A stretch of DNA of 48,437 nt from Coriobacteriaceae bacterium AM100-PB1-1D-6A. GTDB lineage: Bacteria; Actinomycetota; Coriobacteriia; Coriobacteriales; Coriobacteriaceae. Of this stretch, positions 27,615 to 35,909 are shown piece after piece; position 1 is the first letter of the stretch; each line of letters starts with the position of its first letter. Below the pieces are notes generated by a model. The model had not been told where the DNA came from, did no database searches, and saw only the letters and a list, made by a program, of their open reading frames with translations. A program made the position numbers and the translations under genes. Location: assembly GCA_027660625.1 (NCBI GenBank), contig JAQDNC010000016.1, positions 1 to 48,437 of the forward strand. The letters run 5' to 3'.

Positions 27615-27626
27615 TTGTTTAAACAT
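27615..27626. promoter_or_regulatory. GTTTAAAC-type operator, site 5, upstream of malQ
   Basis: TTGTTTAAACAT inside the larger dyad ACATGTTGTTTAAACATGT. It is 27 bases upstream of the first malQ start and is the best palindrome of the five sites, linking malQ-glgP to the same regulator as the PTS and ABC genes. Confidence 0.5.
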
Positions 27627-27825
27627 GTATAGAGAGAATGAAAAAGTTGCCGACTTTCGGTGAATGGTAGTGCGCCATAGACGATATGAGTTGAACATTG
27701 GGAGCTCCTCCCCTTGCGGCTCTTTTGTGGGTCGGGCGACAATGGTCGTCGTCATTAAAGACCGGCTGCCAGCCAGGTTGCAACAATGCAAGAAGGGTTC
27801 ACATTCAGTTGGCCGTTGACACAAA

Positions 27826-28100
27826 CAATCGCGCGAAGACCTCGTCTTCTTCGGTAAGTCCAGGCGCGGCAAGACGCGCATGGCAGTCGCCCTCACGATG
27901 CGCGCGGTCGCCGCGGACATGTCGGTCAGGTTCTGGCAGACCGCGCAGCTGGTTCTCGAGCTCGGCAACGCGAAGCGCAAGGGAACGCTGTCGAAACTGT
28001 TGAACGACGTGTCGCCCGCGAGGCTGCTCGTGCTCGACGAGTTCGTCTACGTCCCCTGCGACGTAGACGGTGCGAGGGTTCTCTACCAGGTCATTTCCGT
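27826..28100 (+). pseudogene. IS21-type helper ATPase (IstB) fragment
   Basis: Reading frame with EDLVFFGKSRRGKTRMAVAL (degenerate Walker A), RFWQTAQLVLELGNAKRKG and ARLLVLDEFVYVPCDVDGA (Walker B region) followed by RVLYQVI. This matches the central part of IstB; both ends are missing. At the 3' end it runs directly into the IS110 fragment. Confidence 0.7.
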
Positions 28101-28480
28101 CCATGTAGTGCTCGTAGGCCGCGGCGTCGTCGGGCTCGTCGAAGGAGAGGGACTCCGTCCAGTCCCAGTAGGCCCCCGTCCAGGCGCCCCTGCGCCTGCC
28201 GGCCGGCGTCGTCTCGTCGAAGACGAGGCCGTGGCGCAGCAGGAACTTCGACATCCGCTGCTTGGCGTGTTGCAGGTCGTCGCGCGCGTCCTCGAGGGCG
28301 CTCGTCGGGGACCCACACCTCGACGACGTTGCGGCGCGCCAGCATGCGTGCCAGCCACTCGGCGTCGCGGCGGTCGTTCTTGCGGCCGCGGTCGGCCGCG
28401 GGCCGGTGCATCTTCGGGACCGCCCCGACGACGCAGCCGAGGCCGAGGGCCCGCAGCGCGCGGCCGCGGTTGATGGTACG
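28090..28480 (-). pseudogene. IS110-family transposase fragment with frameshift
   Basis: Minus-strand frames give GRKNDRRDAEWLARMLAR and VEVWVPDE, then in another frame DARDDLQHAKQRMSKFLLRH and WTGAYWDW. This is the order of the RuvC-like N-terminal domain of IS110 transposases (the DRRDA and R/K-LSKFLLRHG blocks). The first catalytic Asp block, the C-terminal Ser domain and frame continuity are lost. Confidence 0.7.
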
Positions 28481-28800
28481 ACCATTGTCGCCCGACCCAC
28501 GAGAGAGCTGCAAGGGGAGAGGCCCCAATGTTCAACTCATATCGTCTGTTGTGCCAGAGTCGCTCGGGAAAGCGCGACCGACGCAGCGCGCTGTTTTCCA
28601 GTCACATCCAGTTCGGGTTGATTTCAGCATGCGATAAGAAACTGGATTTGAATTTCGACTCGAAAGATGGGCAATGCTGATGAGAAACGCTTGGAGTTCG
28701 GGATTGCGCGGCGTGAAGCGACCCTCTTCTTATCGAGTTCGTTACAATGTAGGAAAAACAGTAAGTAAGAAGACCTCTGATTGCTTTAGGAGGAGCTGTG

Positions 28801-29337
28801 GTGAATAGCGCCCAGAAGATCGATAAGTCCATCCAGAAGATGATGACTCTCGGAAGAAGGCTTGGGATTCTGTTTACGGCGCTGTTTATAGCGGTGTGTT
28901 GCTGTTCGGTGGTGGTGGTTATTTCCATTGGGCTTATGGCTGCTCAAGGAAACCTATATGATCCATCAAAGACGGTTTCCGTAGTGGTTCCTTTGATGTA
29001 TCTTCTGATTTCCGGAGGGGCCACATGGACCCTGCGGGGAATCAGCATGGACATGGCTCATGGCGAATCGCCCTTTACCCTTTCGCATGCTCGAAGAATC
29101 TCGATTATCGGGTGGCTGTTTGTTGCAGCGGCAATAGGTGACCTCTTGTTTTCTCCGGGGTTTCTTTCGATAGTGATTGGCCCCTTCGACTTGCTGGGGA
29201 ACGCCTATTCGATGTTTGAAAACCTGGCCCTGCCCATAGATATTGGTGCTGTGCTGGGGGCCGTTTGCTGCTTCTCGATTTCTGCGATATGGCGCTACGG
29301 AGCTCTGCTTCAAGACCAGACCGAGGATTTGGTGTGA
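28801..29337 (+). CDS. DUF2975-type membrane protein
   Basis: 178 residues with about four hydrophobic segments (LGILFTALFIAVCCCSVVVV, VVVPLMYLLISG, IIGWLFVAAAI, and AVLGAVCCFSISAIW). The fold and the neighbouring XRE gene are typical of DUF2975 proteins. I start at GTG 28801 because AGGAGG lies seven bases upstream; GTG 28798 is closer than ideal. GC content is lower than in the core genes, like the rest of this island. Function unknown. Confidence 0.75.
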   Translation: MNSAQKIDKSIQKMMTLGRRLGILFTALFIAVCCCSVVVVISIGLMAAQGNLYDPSKTVSVVVPLMYLLISGGATWTLRGISMDMAHGESPFTLSHARRISIIGWLFVAAAIGDLLFSPGFLSIVIGPFDLLGNAYSMFENLALPIDIGAVLGAVCCFSISAIWRYGALLQDQTEDLV

Positions 29338-29345
29338 GGGGCGGC

Positions 29346-29675
29346 ATGGACTATCTGATTATTGAGCTTGAAAGCTTATTGCTTCGACGCGGAAAGACGA
29401 GTACGGATATCATTCGGGCGACCGGGCACACACCGGCAAGTATCTCAAAAATACGAAATGGCAAGGTGAAGGCAATTAGGTTAAAGACATTGCTGGATAT
29501 TTGCGTAGAGCTTGATTGCCAGCCTGGCGATCTTATTAAGCGCGTCAACGAAAGAGAACTTGAGGAACTGGCGACGCGGCGCGCCCGCAACGCGCTGAGC
29601 AGGGCGACCGCGACGGGTGATGACCCGGTCCTGGAGTCAGATCATGTTTACGTGGTCGATCTTAGAGACGACTGA
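29346..29675 (+). CDS. XRE-family small regulator (YozG-like)
   Basis: 109 residues starting at ATG with GAGGGG five bases upstream, eight bases after the DUF2975 stop. A Cro/C1-type helix-turn-helix covers residues 5-66: RRGKTSTDIIRATGHTPASI, then RLKTLLDICVELDCQPGDLI. The remaining ~40 residues are charged. DUF2975-XRE pairs are common in Gram-positives. Its placement next to the RiPP promoter makes it a candidate local regulator, which is inference. Confidence 0.8.
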   Translation: MDYLIIELESLLLRRGKTSTDIIRATGHTPASISKIRNGKVKAIRLKTLLDICVELDCQPGDLIKRVNERELEELATRRARNALSRATATGDDPVLESDHVYVVDLRDD

Positions 29676-29706
29676 GGCTGGAGAATAAAAAAGTATTGAG
29701 CAGGTG

Positions 29707-29744
29707 CAGCCCGTGAAAACAACGGTTTTCACGGGCTGTTCATT
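29707..29744 (+). terminator. Rho-independent terminator after the XRE gene
   Basis: Fourteen-pair stem CAGCCCGTGAAAAC/GTTTTCACGGGCTG with a four-base loop, followed by TTCATT. From here to 29858 I see no gene. Confidence 0.8.
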
Positions 29745-29858
29745 CAACGTCCTGCAGTGGCCTGTATTTCTCGCCGCGTCACTGGGGAACGAGAGAGTCA
29801 TTTCCTGTGCTGGATGCAGGGGGGTGCTTACCTTGTGTAATATATAAATAAGCTTATA

Positions 29859-29902
29859 TTGAAATATGATACATATCGAATTAGAATAACATTATCAATT
29901 CG
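29859..29902 (+). promoter_or_regulatory. Strong promoter with dyad for the RiPP precursor gene
   Basis: TTGAAA at 29859-29864 and TAGAAT at 29882-29887 with exactly 17 bases between, in an AT-rich stretch. CGAATT (29877-29882) and AATTCG (29897-29902) form a dyad around the -10 region, and ATAAGCTTAT (29848-29857) is a palindrome just upstream of the -35. Confidence 0.65.
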
Positions 29903-29925
29903 GTATGCAAGGAAAGGAGGGAGAG

Positions 29926-30045
29926 ATGGATTGGATTAACGAGCCGGAGGAAGGCGTTGCACCCGCGTGCAGCAATTGCTTCTTTTACGCGCACGGCAGC
30001 TGCAGCACCAAGTGTTCTTCACAGGAGTGCACTATCCGCTTTTAG
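29926..30045 (+). CDS. Candidate Cys-rich RiPP precursor peptide
   Basis: 39-codon reading frame with a near-ideal AGGAGG site five bases upstream and a strong promoter. The N-terminal part MDWINEPEEGVAPA is acidic and Cys-free like a leader. The C-terminal 25 residues hold five Cys at 15, 18, 26, 30 and 35 (pattern C-x2-C-x7-C-x3-C-x4-C), starting CSNCFFYAHG and ending CTIRF. The genes that follow encode a transport system, a radical SAM/SPASM enzyme and an exporter, the set expected for a sactipeptide or ranthipeptide. I know no match; both the peptide being made and its class are inference. Confidence 0.7.
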   Translation: MDWINEPEEGVAPACSNCFFYAHGSCSTKCSSQECTIRF

Positions 30046-30073
30046 CGGATAGTGCACGCCGTACGGCGTGCAC
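30027..30073 (+). promoter_or_regulatory. Two overlapping, mutually exclusive perfect hairpins after the precursor
   Basis: Hairpin 1 is 13 pairs, GTGCACTATCCGC (30027-30039) with GCGGATAGTGCAC (30045-30057), loop TTTTA; it contains the precursor stop codon. Hairpin 2 is ten pairs, GTGCACGCCG (30052-30061) with CGGCGTGCAC (30064-30073). They share GTGCAC at 30052-30057. No T run follows, so partial readthrough, message protection or processing is more likely than full termination. Confidence 0.75.
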
Positions 30074-30210
30074 AGACTGTTCAAAGATATTTTGGCCAGC
30101 AGCGCCTGAGGGGCGATGTGGCATTGCAATATGGGGGGCGAACCGACGTTACCTATAACCCCGCACAATTGCCATGTCGTCCCTTTTTATTGACGGGGAG
30201 GATGTCGTCC

Positions 30211-31131
30211 ATGCGGGAAGTCCCAGTTGAATTGCGTGCCATATCCAAGAGATATGGCGGGTTTGAAGCGGTTAAATCAGTCTCGTTCTCTTTAATGGAA
30301 GGCGAGCTGTGTGCACTCATTGGGGAGAATGGTGCCGGCAAGAGCACGTTAATTCGATTGATCACGGGGCTTTCGGAGCCATCGTCAGGAACGATCTCGA
30401 TGTTTGGGCAAACCGGGAGACGTGAAATACGGAGCTGCAGGGAAAGGCTGGGTTATATGCCCGACCTCAATGCTTCGTATCCTAATCTGACCGCGCGAGA
30501 CAACTTGGTCGTTCGCTGTATTGAGTGGGGGCTTCCCACCGATCGTTCCATCGACGGTGTGTTATCAACCGTCGGTTTGGGGGAGGCCGGCGGGAAGAAA
30601 GTGAAGAACTTCTCAATGGGAATGAGGAGGCGTCTCGATCTGGCCATAGCGTTGCTGGGCGATCCGGAGCTGTTGATCCTGGACGAGCCGACAAACGGCC
30701 TGGATCCGATGGGGATAGTCGAAGTAAGAAAAATCCTTACGCATCTTAACAAAGATCAAGGTAAAACGATTCTCGTATCCAGCCACAATCTTGAGGAGAT
30801 GCACAAGCTGGCAACTGATTACCTCTTCATAAGTCATGGTCGCCTCATTCGAAGGATGACCGCACCTCAGCTGGAAAAGTCATGCCGCGGTGGTTTCGTG
30901 TTGCATGTGGACGATCTGGAGCGAACGAGATCGGTTCTCGGAGATGAGACCTCACATTCTTTTCTGCCGGACGGCAGCGTCCTTATGCGCTATGAGGAGA
31001 AAAAGGAAGGGCGGGGCATTGCAATCGAAGCGCTCTCGACCGCAGGTGTGAGGGTTGCGGAGGCGTATTCTCATAGGAAGAGCCTTGAGGAGTTTTATTC
31101 GGAGCTCATCGGTCGAGAGAGCGAGCTGTGA
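30211..31131 (+). CDS. ABC transporter ATPase (BcrA/lantibiotic-immunity type)
   Basis: 306 residues. Walker A GENGAGKSTLIRL near 41, signature FSMGMRRRLDLAIAL, Walker B LLILDEPTNGLDPMG and H-loop VSSHNLEEM are intact. I use ATG 30211 with GGGAGG nine bases upstream; ATG 30202 touches the ribosome site. The ~80-residue C-terminal tail is typical of CcmA/BcrA ATPases that partner with ABC-2 membrane subunits. The stop overlaps the following permease by one base. In RiPP clusters such transporters give self-immunity or export. Confidence 0.88.
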   Translation: MREVPVELRAISKRYGGFEAVKSVSFSLMEGELCALIGENGAGKSTLIRLITGLSEPSSGTISMFGQTGRREIRSCRERLGYMPDLNASYPNLTARDNLVVRCIEWGLPTDRSIDGVLSTVGLGEAGGKKVKNFSMGMRRRLDLAIALLGDPELLILDEPTNGLDPMGIVEVRKILTHLNKDQGKTILVSSHNLEEMHKLATDYLFISHGRLIRRMTAPQLEKSCRGGFVLHVDDLERTRSVLGDETSHSFLPDGSVLMRYEEKKEGRGIAIEALSTAGVRVAEAYSHRKSLEEFYSELIGRESEL

Positions 31132-31949
31132 TGAAACGCGAGTTCATCTCAGCTTTTCGGAGCGAGGTATGGTTGCTCGCCAGGCACCCGGCGACCGCTC
31201 TGATGATTGCGCTTGCGGCTGTGCTGTATGTGGTTGCGGCTGCGACTTCGTCTGAGGTGCTGATCATGGTCGCCGGTGATGACCCGTATACGCTTGGAGG
31301 GGCTATAGGTTTTATTGGAAACCTAGTGGATGCAGGGGACGTTTTGGGCTCTGTTGCCCGGACGTCTTTTGCGTCTACAGTGGTCTGGATTCCGGTGACG
31401 ATTCTCTACGCGGTTTACGCTACGTCGAGAGACTTTGAATCCGTGGCTTACGCCGTATCGAGATCGCGAGGGGTGTCGCAGGCGGCGATTGTGATCACGA
31501 AGCTGTTGGTGAACTGCACTCTGGTCGGTGCCGTGTATCTTCTTTCTACGACTGCGCTGTATTTAACCAAGATGGCCCAATGGGACGTTGGGGCCTCGTG
31601 CTCAGGGTTTGCCCAATTTGTATCGATTGCGCTGATGATCGCGCTGCTGCTCATTTCGATGTACGCCGCTACCTTCGCCCTGTATTTGCTCACGAGGAGT
31701 GTGGTGGCGAGCAGCGTCGTTGCAATAGCGGTTTCGACATTTGTGATGGTGTGGTTCCCAAGTACATACGGAAGCGGTCAGCCCAGCTTGCTGCTCATGC
31801 TCTCGCCCGTGTATTACCTGATGAACCTGTGTTCCCTGAGTATGCAGAATGTTGGTGTAATTCAGGTTTTGCTGTATGCGGGCGGCACTGTGCTTGTGTC
31901 GGTTGGAGTTGCGCTCGTCTCGCTATTTGTAAGGACGGCGGTTCGATGA
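31131..31949 (+). CDS. ABC-2 type membrane subunit 1
   Basis: 272 residues, about six hydrophobic segments (PATALMIALAAVLYVVAAAT, TVVWIPVTILYAVYA, LLVNCTLVGAVYLLSTTALY, IALMIALLLISMYAATFALY, SVVAIAVSTFVMVWF and VLVSVGVALVSLFV). It starts by TGATG overlap with the ATPase gene and overlaps the next gene by four bases (ATGA). Likely half of the channel for the BcrA-type ATPase. Confidence 0.82.
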   Translation: MKREFISAFRSEVWLLARHPATALMIALAAVLYVVAAATSSEVLIMVAGDDPYTLGGAIGFIGNLVDAGDVLGSVARTSFASTVVWIPVTILYAVYATSRDFESVAYAVSRSRGVSQAAIVITKLLVNCTLVGAVYLLSTTALYLTKMAQWDVGASCSGFAQFVSIALMIALLLISMYAATFALYLLTRSVVASSVVAIAVSTFVMVWFPSTYGSGQPSLLLMLSPVYYLMNLCSLSMQNVGVIQVLLYAGGTVLVSVGVALVSLFVRTAVR

Positions 31950-32734
31950 ATCTTGGGATGTCGGTCAGGGCGGAACTGTTCCGCGCAAGGAGAATGAAAC
32001 TCGCCGTGATAATAGCGCTGATGTATTTGGGCATCGCGGGGATTTATGTGTTTGCCGGGTCCGGCGCATGGGTCTCCGCAGGGGGAGAGGGCCAGTTCTT
32101 TGGCTTTTCCGCCGATCCGGGCTATCTTTTCTCGATAGGGGTTGGGCCAACGGGTATCTCTTCCTGGCTAAGTGTCGTCTCCATGGCGCATACGGTGTTC
32201 TTCCCAATCGTCTCTGTTGTTGTGGCGGGGACGCTATTCGGTGATGCGACGAGCGTGTCGGCAAGGGGAGTTTCGATTGCTCGGGGCTTCCGCAGCTGGC
32301 AGCTGTTTGCGGCAAAGACATTGGCTTGCGAAGTGTATACGCTGTGCCCCTACATCGTGTTTACTCTCGGTGTCGCTGCGGTCTTTGCCGTGTGCTCCGG
32401 AAGCGGTCTAGACAGCCTTACGGTTGGTAATGTGACCTCGGCACTCCTGTCGAATATCGTTATAGACGCCGCTTATACGCTGATGGTTGCGGTTGCATAT
32501 GAGGTGTTCAGGATCAGATCTCTTGTGTCGGGAGCCTTGCTGGTCGCAACGTTCGCGGGCCTTGTTATCGCGATGAGTTTCCCAACCGTTTTACCCCCGG
32601 TTCACATGGCTTATTGGATGAGGGCGTGCGGGGCTGCCGGCGGGACGGTCCTGATGGCTGCATGCGGCCATGCGGTCATCGTGTCGCTCGCATGTCTATT
32701 GCTGCTTTCGTGCAGTTTTTATCGAAGAAGGTAG
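31946..32734 (+). CDS. ABC-2 type membrane subunit 2
   Basis: 262 residues, about six hydrophobic segments (KLAVIIALMYLGIAGIYVFA, AHTVFFPIVSVVVAGTLFG, CPYIVFTLGVAAVFAVC and the C-terminal VIVSLACLLLLSC). Translationally coupled to subunit 1. Two different membrane subunits with one ATPase resembles the LanFEG layout of lantibiotic immunity. Confidence 0.78.
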   Translation: MNLGMSVRAELFRARRMKLAVIIALMYLGIAGIYVFAGSGAWVSAGGEGQFFGFSADPGYLFSIGVGPTGISSWLSVVSMAHTVFFPIVSVVVAGTLFGDATSVSARGVSIARGFRSWQLFAAKTLACEVYTLCPYIVFTLGVAAVFAVCSGSGLDSLTVGNVTSALLSNIVIDAAYTLMVAVAYEVFRIRSLVSGALLVATFAGLVIAMSFPTVLPPVHMAYWMRACGAAGGTVLMAACGHAVIVSLACLLLLSCSFYRRR

Positions 32735-32800
32735 TGCGCTGGCGTATGCGCAGCGTCTGAGGGTCGATATGGATTTGGTTGGAAATGGAGATGGTGCGAA

Positions 32801-34099
32801 GTGAAACTGTCGCAATTTAATGTGGTGCATGAACATAACGGAAGTCTTCTTATCATGAATGCGCGAACCGGCGGCATCCTGTCGTTAAATCCGGAATACG
32901 CGCAGAAATTCAAAAGGATTCAAGAAGGGGACGTTCGGGATGCCGATGATCTTGTCGCGGAGCTGATAAGGGGAGGCATCCTAGTCAATGAGGAGAGGGA
33001 CGAGCTTGGGGAGATCAGGTTGCAAAGTCGCGCCGCGCGCTTTGCGAATACTGCTCTGTCCCTTACCATTGCGCCAACGATGGCTTGCAACTTTTGCTGT
33101 CCCTACTGCTATGAAAAGGGACAGGCGTACACGACGATGGGCGAGGAGGTTTTGACACAGCTCTCCAAGTTCGTGAAAGATTACTATCCTGGTATCGCAA
33201 GTCTCTCAGTTGGATGGTACGGCGGCGAGCCTCTGCTCGGAATGAAGATGATCGAACGGATTACGTCGGATCTGAAAGATGTCGTGGGGCCAACGTGTGA
33301 ATATTCCGCATCGATAGTGACAAATGGCTATCTGCTGACGCCTGATGTTGCAAGGAGGCTCGCGGCATGTGGTGTGACGAGCGCGCAAGTGACTATAGAT
33401 GGATCGAAGTCGGATCACGATTCGAGAAGGATTCTTCACGACGGAAGCCCTACATACGAACGTATTCTCAAGAACGTCAAAGAGTGTGCCGACATCATCG
33501 ATATTTCGATAAGGAGCAACGTCGACAAGACCAACATCGAGGCCGCTCAAGAGCTATTGGATTATCTCGAGCTAAATGGCCTGATGAATAAGGTTCACTT
33601 CTATTTAGCCCCTGTTGACGATATCAATCAGGTATGTGCGAACGACAGCCACTGCTTTACTGTAAAAGAGTTCTCGTATGAGGAGACTGAGTTTTATAAA
33701 AGGGCAATTGCGCGGGGCTTCAAAGTTCAACCTTTTGGTGGGACGAATTTCGGGATATGTTGCGCCGTTGGAATCAACTCGTACGTGGTTGATCCCGTCG
33801 GAGATTTGTATAAGTGCTGGGATGACATTGGAATGAAGGAGCGGAGGGTCGGAACTATTTTCGAGCCGCCAATGTTGAGCAAGAACATGATTAACTGGAT
33901 GGCATATGAGCCGGATGACCCGGAATGCCAAGAGTGCTTTGCTTTTCCCATGTGCATGGGAGGGTGCCCCAACCACGCCTTAAACGGTGAGGGGAAACGT
34001 TGCGTTTCCTTCCGGTATGATGCCGAGCAAAAAATGCTGCTCTCCCAGATGATGAATACGGCAAAACGGGGTGCGGGGCAAAATGAGGCTGATGCTTAA
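32801..34099 (+). CDS. Radical SAM/SPASM peptide-modifying enzyme
   Basis: 432 residues, start GTG with GGAG ten bases upstream. The N-terminal ~85 residues (FNVVHEHNGSLLIMNARTGG onwards) look like a PqqD-like recognition domain that could bind the leader peptide. The radical SAM cluster motif is CNFCCPYC (CxxxCxxC) near residue 95, followed by WYGGEPLLG and SIVTNGYLLT. The C-terminal SPASM domain is complete: C-x12-G-x4-C (ending DLYKC), then CQECFAFPMCMGGC (CX2CX5CX3C), then a last Cys in GKRC, enough for two auxiliary Fe-S clusters. Expected to form thioether links in the Cys-rich precursor; the bond type cannot be told from sequence. Confidence 0.9.
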   Translation: MKLSQFNVVHEHNGSLLIMNARTGGILSLNPEYAQKFKRIQEGDVRDADDLVAELIRGGILVNEERDELGEIRLQSRAARFANTALSLTIAPTMACNFCCPYCYEKGQAYTTMGEEVLTQLSKFVKDYYPGIASLSVGWYGGEPLLGMKMIERITSDLKDVVGPTCEYSASIVTNGYLLTPDVARRLAACGVTSAQVTIDGSKSDHDSRRILHDGSPTYERILKNVKECADIIDISIRSNVDKTNIEAAQELLDYLELNGLMNKVHFYLAPVDDINQVCANDSHCFTVKEFSYEETEFYKRAIARGFKVQPFGGTNFGICCAVGINSYVVDPVGDLYKCWDDIGMKERRVGTIFEPPMLSKNMINWMAYEPDDPECQECFAFPMCMGGCPNHALNGEGKRCVSFRYDAEQKMLLSQMMNTAKRGAGQNEADA

Positions 34100-35717
34100 T
34101 CTCTGTAGAAAATATATACTGGGCGGTCGATTCTACGCCTATCTTGTCGTAACAGTTTTGGTCGGGCTGCTTGCGCTTGCGGGTCCCTTTCTTACCGGCA
34201 TAGTGGTAAACCGATTGGCGATGCCGGCCAGCGCCGATCTTGCCGCCGTTCTCGTTTGTTGCCTTATTTTGGTTGCGGTCCAAGCGGTTCGAGCGGGACT
34301 AGTGTATTGCTCAGAGATGCTGTACATCAACCTTCAGTCGCATGCGGGGTTCGGCTTAAATGCGGATACGCTTGAGCACGTGAAGCACCTTCCCCAGGCA
34401 TTCTTCGAGGGCTTCAACGCGTCGTATTATAACCAGCAAATCAATCACGACGCTAATGACCTTGTCATCTTCGTAATCAACTCGGTTGTGGGGGTTTCAA
34501 GCAACGTTATCACCCTTTTGTCCGCCCTGTTTGTTCTCGGTAGCCTGAATATCAAGTTGAGTGTGGTCTGCCTTGTTCTTGCGGCAGCGAGTGCCGCTTT
34601 TTATGCGGTTTCACGCGCAAGGCTGTTTGAGAGAAGTTTTGACGTACAAGAGCAGAGCGCGAGGTTTTTTTCCTGTCTACAAGATCAGTTGGAGAAAGTT
34701 GATTTCATCCGCAAACATGCTTTGTTCGATAGGTCCCGCGCTGTACTGGTCGAAGCTTTTAATGGGCTCTATCCAACGATGAGAGCAAATCAGGAAGTAG
34801 GGTCTAGATTTACCTTTGGCAACGCGTTGGTCGCTTCCGCCGCTCAAGGATGTCTTCTTGCTGTGGGCGCGGTTGAAGTGATGGGCGGGAGACTGTTGCC
34901 TGGTTTTCTCGTGACTGCTGTTGGATATTATTCGAACTTAAGCTCAGCGGTACAGTATTTGTTGGGCTGGGGAAGGGATTACCAGACTAATCGCGTATGC
35001 TATGAGCGGCTGAAAAGAATTTGGGATGTCCCGGTGGAAGCGAATGGCAAATTGGCGCTTGGTCCGATTGAGGAAATCCGTCTAGAGAACATCAAGCTAC
35101 GTTATCCAGGGGCGGAAAGGGTCGCGTTAAGCATTGAGGGGCTCGCGTTTTCCAGGGGTCGGCTATATGGAATCTCGGGGCCGAATGGTTCGGGGAAGAG
35201 CTCGCTGCTGTCAGTGATATTGGGGCTATATCCAGATGACACAGAAGGGGCCGTTCGCTACAACGGGGTGTCACAGCGTTGCATCGATCGATATGCATTG
35301 CGGCGGTGTCGAGTCAGCATTACGGAGCAAGAACCCCCTATCGTTGAGGGGACGATTCTCGATAATCTTACGCTGCTTTCTGATGATTACGAGATGGATA
35401 AGCTGAATCGGATGCTTGTCATATTGGGGCTAGACGAAATGGTTGCTTCTGTGGAGAACGGGGCAACGGCGATGCTTGACGGCGGGAAAGGAGGGGTGTC
35501 CGGCGGCGAGAAGCAAAAGATTGCAATTGTGAGACAGCTGTTGAAATCGCCGGACGTTATGCTTTTTGATGAACCGACCTCAGCACTTGATGCGAAGAGT
35601 CGAGGCGCGCTGATCAAATTGCTTCATGAAATTAAGAGAGACCATATTGTAATCGTTGTCACTCATGACGAGGAGATGCTTGCCGCCTGTGACGAGGTCA
35701 TTTCGACGGCTGGATGA
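34083..35717 (+). CDS. ABC exporter with fused membrane and ATPase domains
   Basis: 544 residues from ATG 34083 (a GTG at 34071 is also in frame); overlaps the SPASM gene by 17 bases. An N-terminal type-I exporter membrane domain (residues 1 to about 300) begins directly with membrane helices, so there is no C39 leader peptidase domain. The ATPase has Walker A GPNGSGKSSLLSV, Q-loop ITEQEPPIVEGTI, signature VSGGEKQKIAIVRQL, Walker B VMLFDEPTSALDA and H-loop VVTHDEE. Probably exports the modified peptide. No other protease is encoded in the cluster, so leader removal must be done elsewhere. Confidence 0.88.
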   Translation: MRLMLNLCRKYILGGRFYAYLVVTVLVGLLALAGPFLTGIVVNRLAMPASADLAAVLVCCLILVAVQAVRAGLVYCSEMLYINLQSHAGFGLNADTLEHVKHLPQAFFEGFNASYYNQQINHDANDLVIFVINSVVGVSSNVITLLSALFVLGSLNIKLSVVCLVLAAASAAFYAVSRARLFERSFDVQEQSARFFSCLQDQLEKVDFIRKHALFDRSRAVLVEAFNGLYPTMRANQEVGSRFTFGNALVASAAQGCLLAVGAVEVMGGRLLPGFLVTAVGYYSNLSSAVQYLLGWGRDYQTNRVCYERLKRIWDVPVEANGKLALGPIEEIRLENIKLRYPGAERVALSIEGLAFSRGRLYGISGPNGSGKSSLLSVILGLYPDDTEGAVRYNGVSQRCIDRYALRRCRVSITEQEPPIVEGTILDNLTLLSDDYEMDKLNRMLVILGLDEMVASVENGATAMLDGGKGGVSGGEKQKIAIVRQLLKSPDVMLFDEPTSALDAKSRGALIKLLHEIKRDHIVIVVTHDEEMLAACDEVISTAG

Positions 35718-35909
35718 TTATCGGATTGTGGCGTTGAAGACCAAGAAACTTGAAATGGCGTGGGCTCTGGGTAGGTCTCCACGGGTACGCCGTCGGTGCT
35801 GTACTCGACCGCCCGGCAAGAAGGTTTTATAGCGTGTTTCCCCAGAGAGGTCCCTTTGTCCGGTAGTGGCGAGGGGAGCCTCTCTTTTGCTCACCTCTTG
35901 CGGCGGAGG

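Larger units (their letters stand above)
27680..28546. mobile_element. Composite insertion-sequence debris flanked by ~70-base inverted repeats
   Basis: Inverted repeats at 27680-27749 and 28478-28546 are about 90% identical, both starting GACGATATGAGTTGAACATT at the outside. Between them are an IstB fragment (plus strand) and an IS110-type transposase fragment (minus strand) that meet near 28100. None of the parts is intact, so this is a nested or rearranged remnant, not a working element. Confidence 0.65.
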
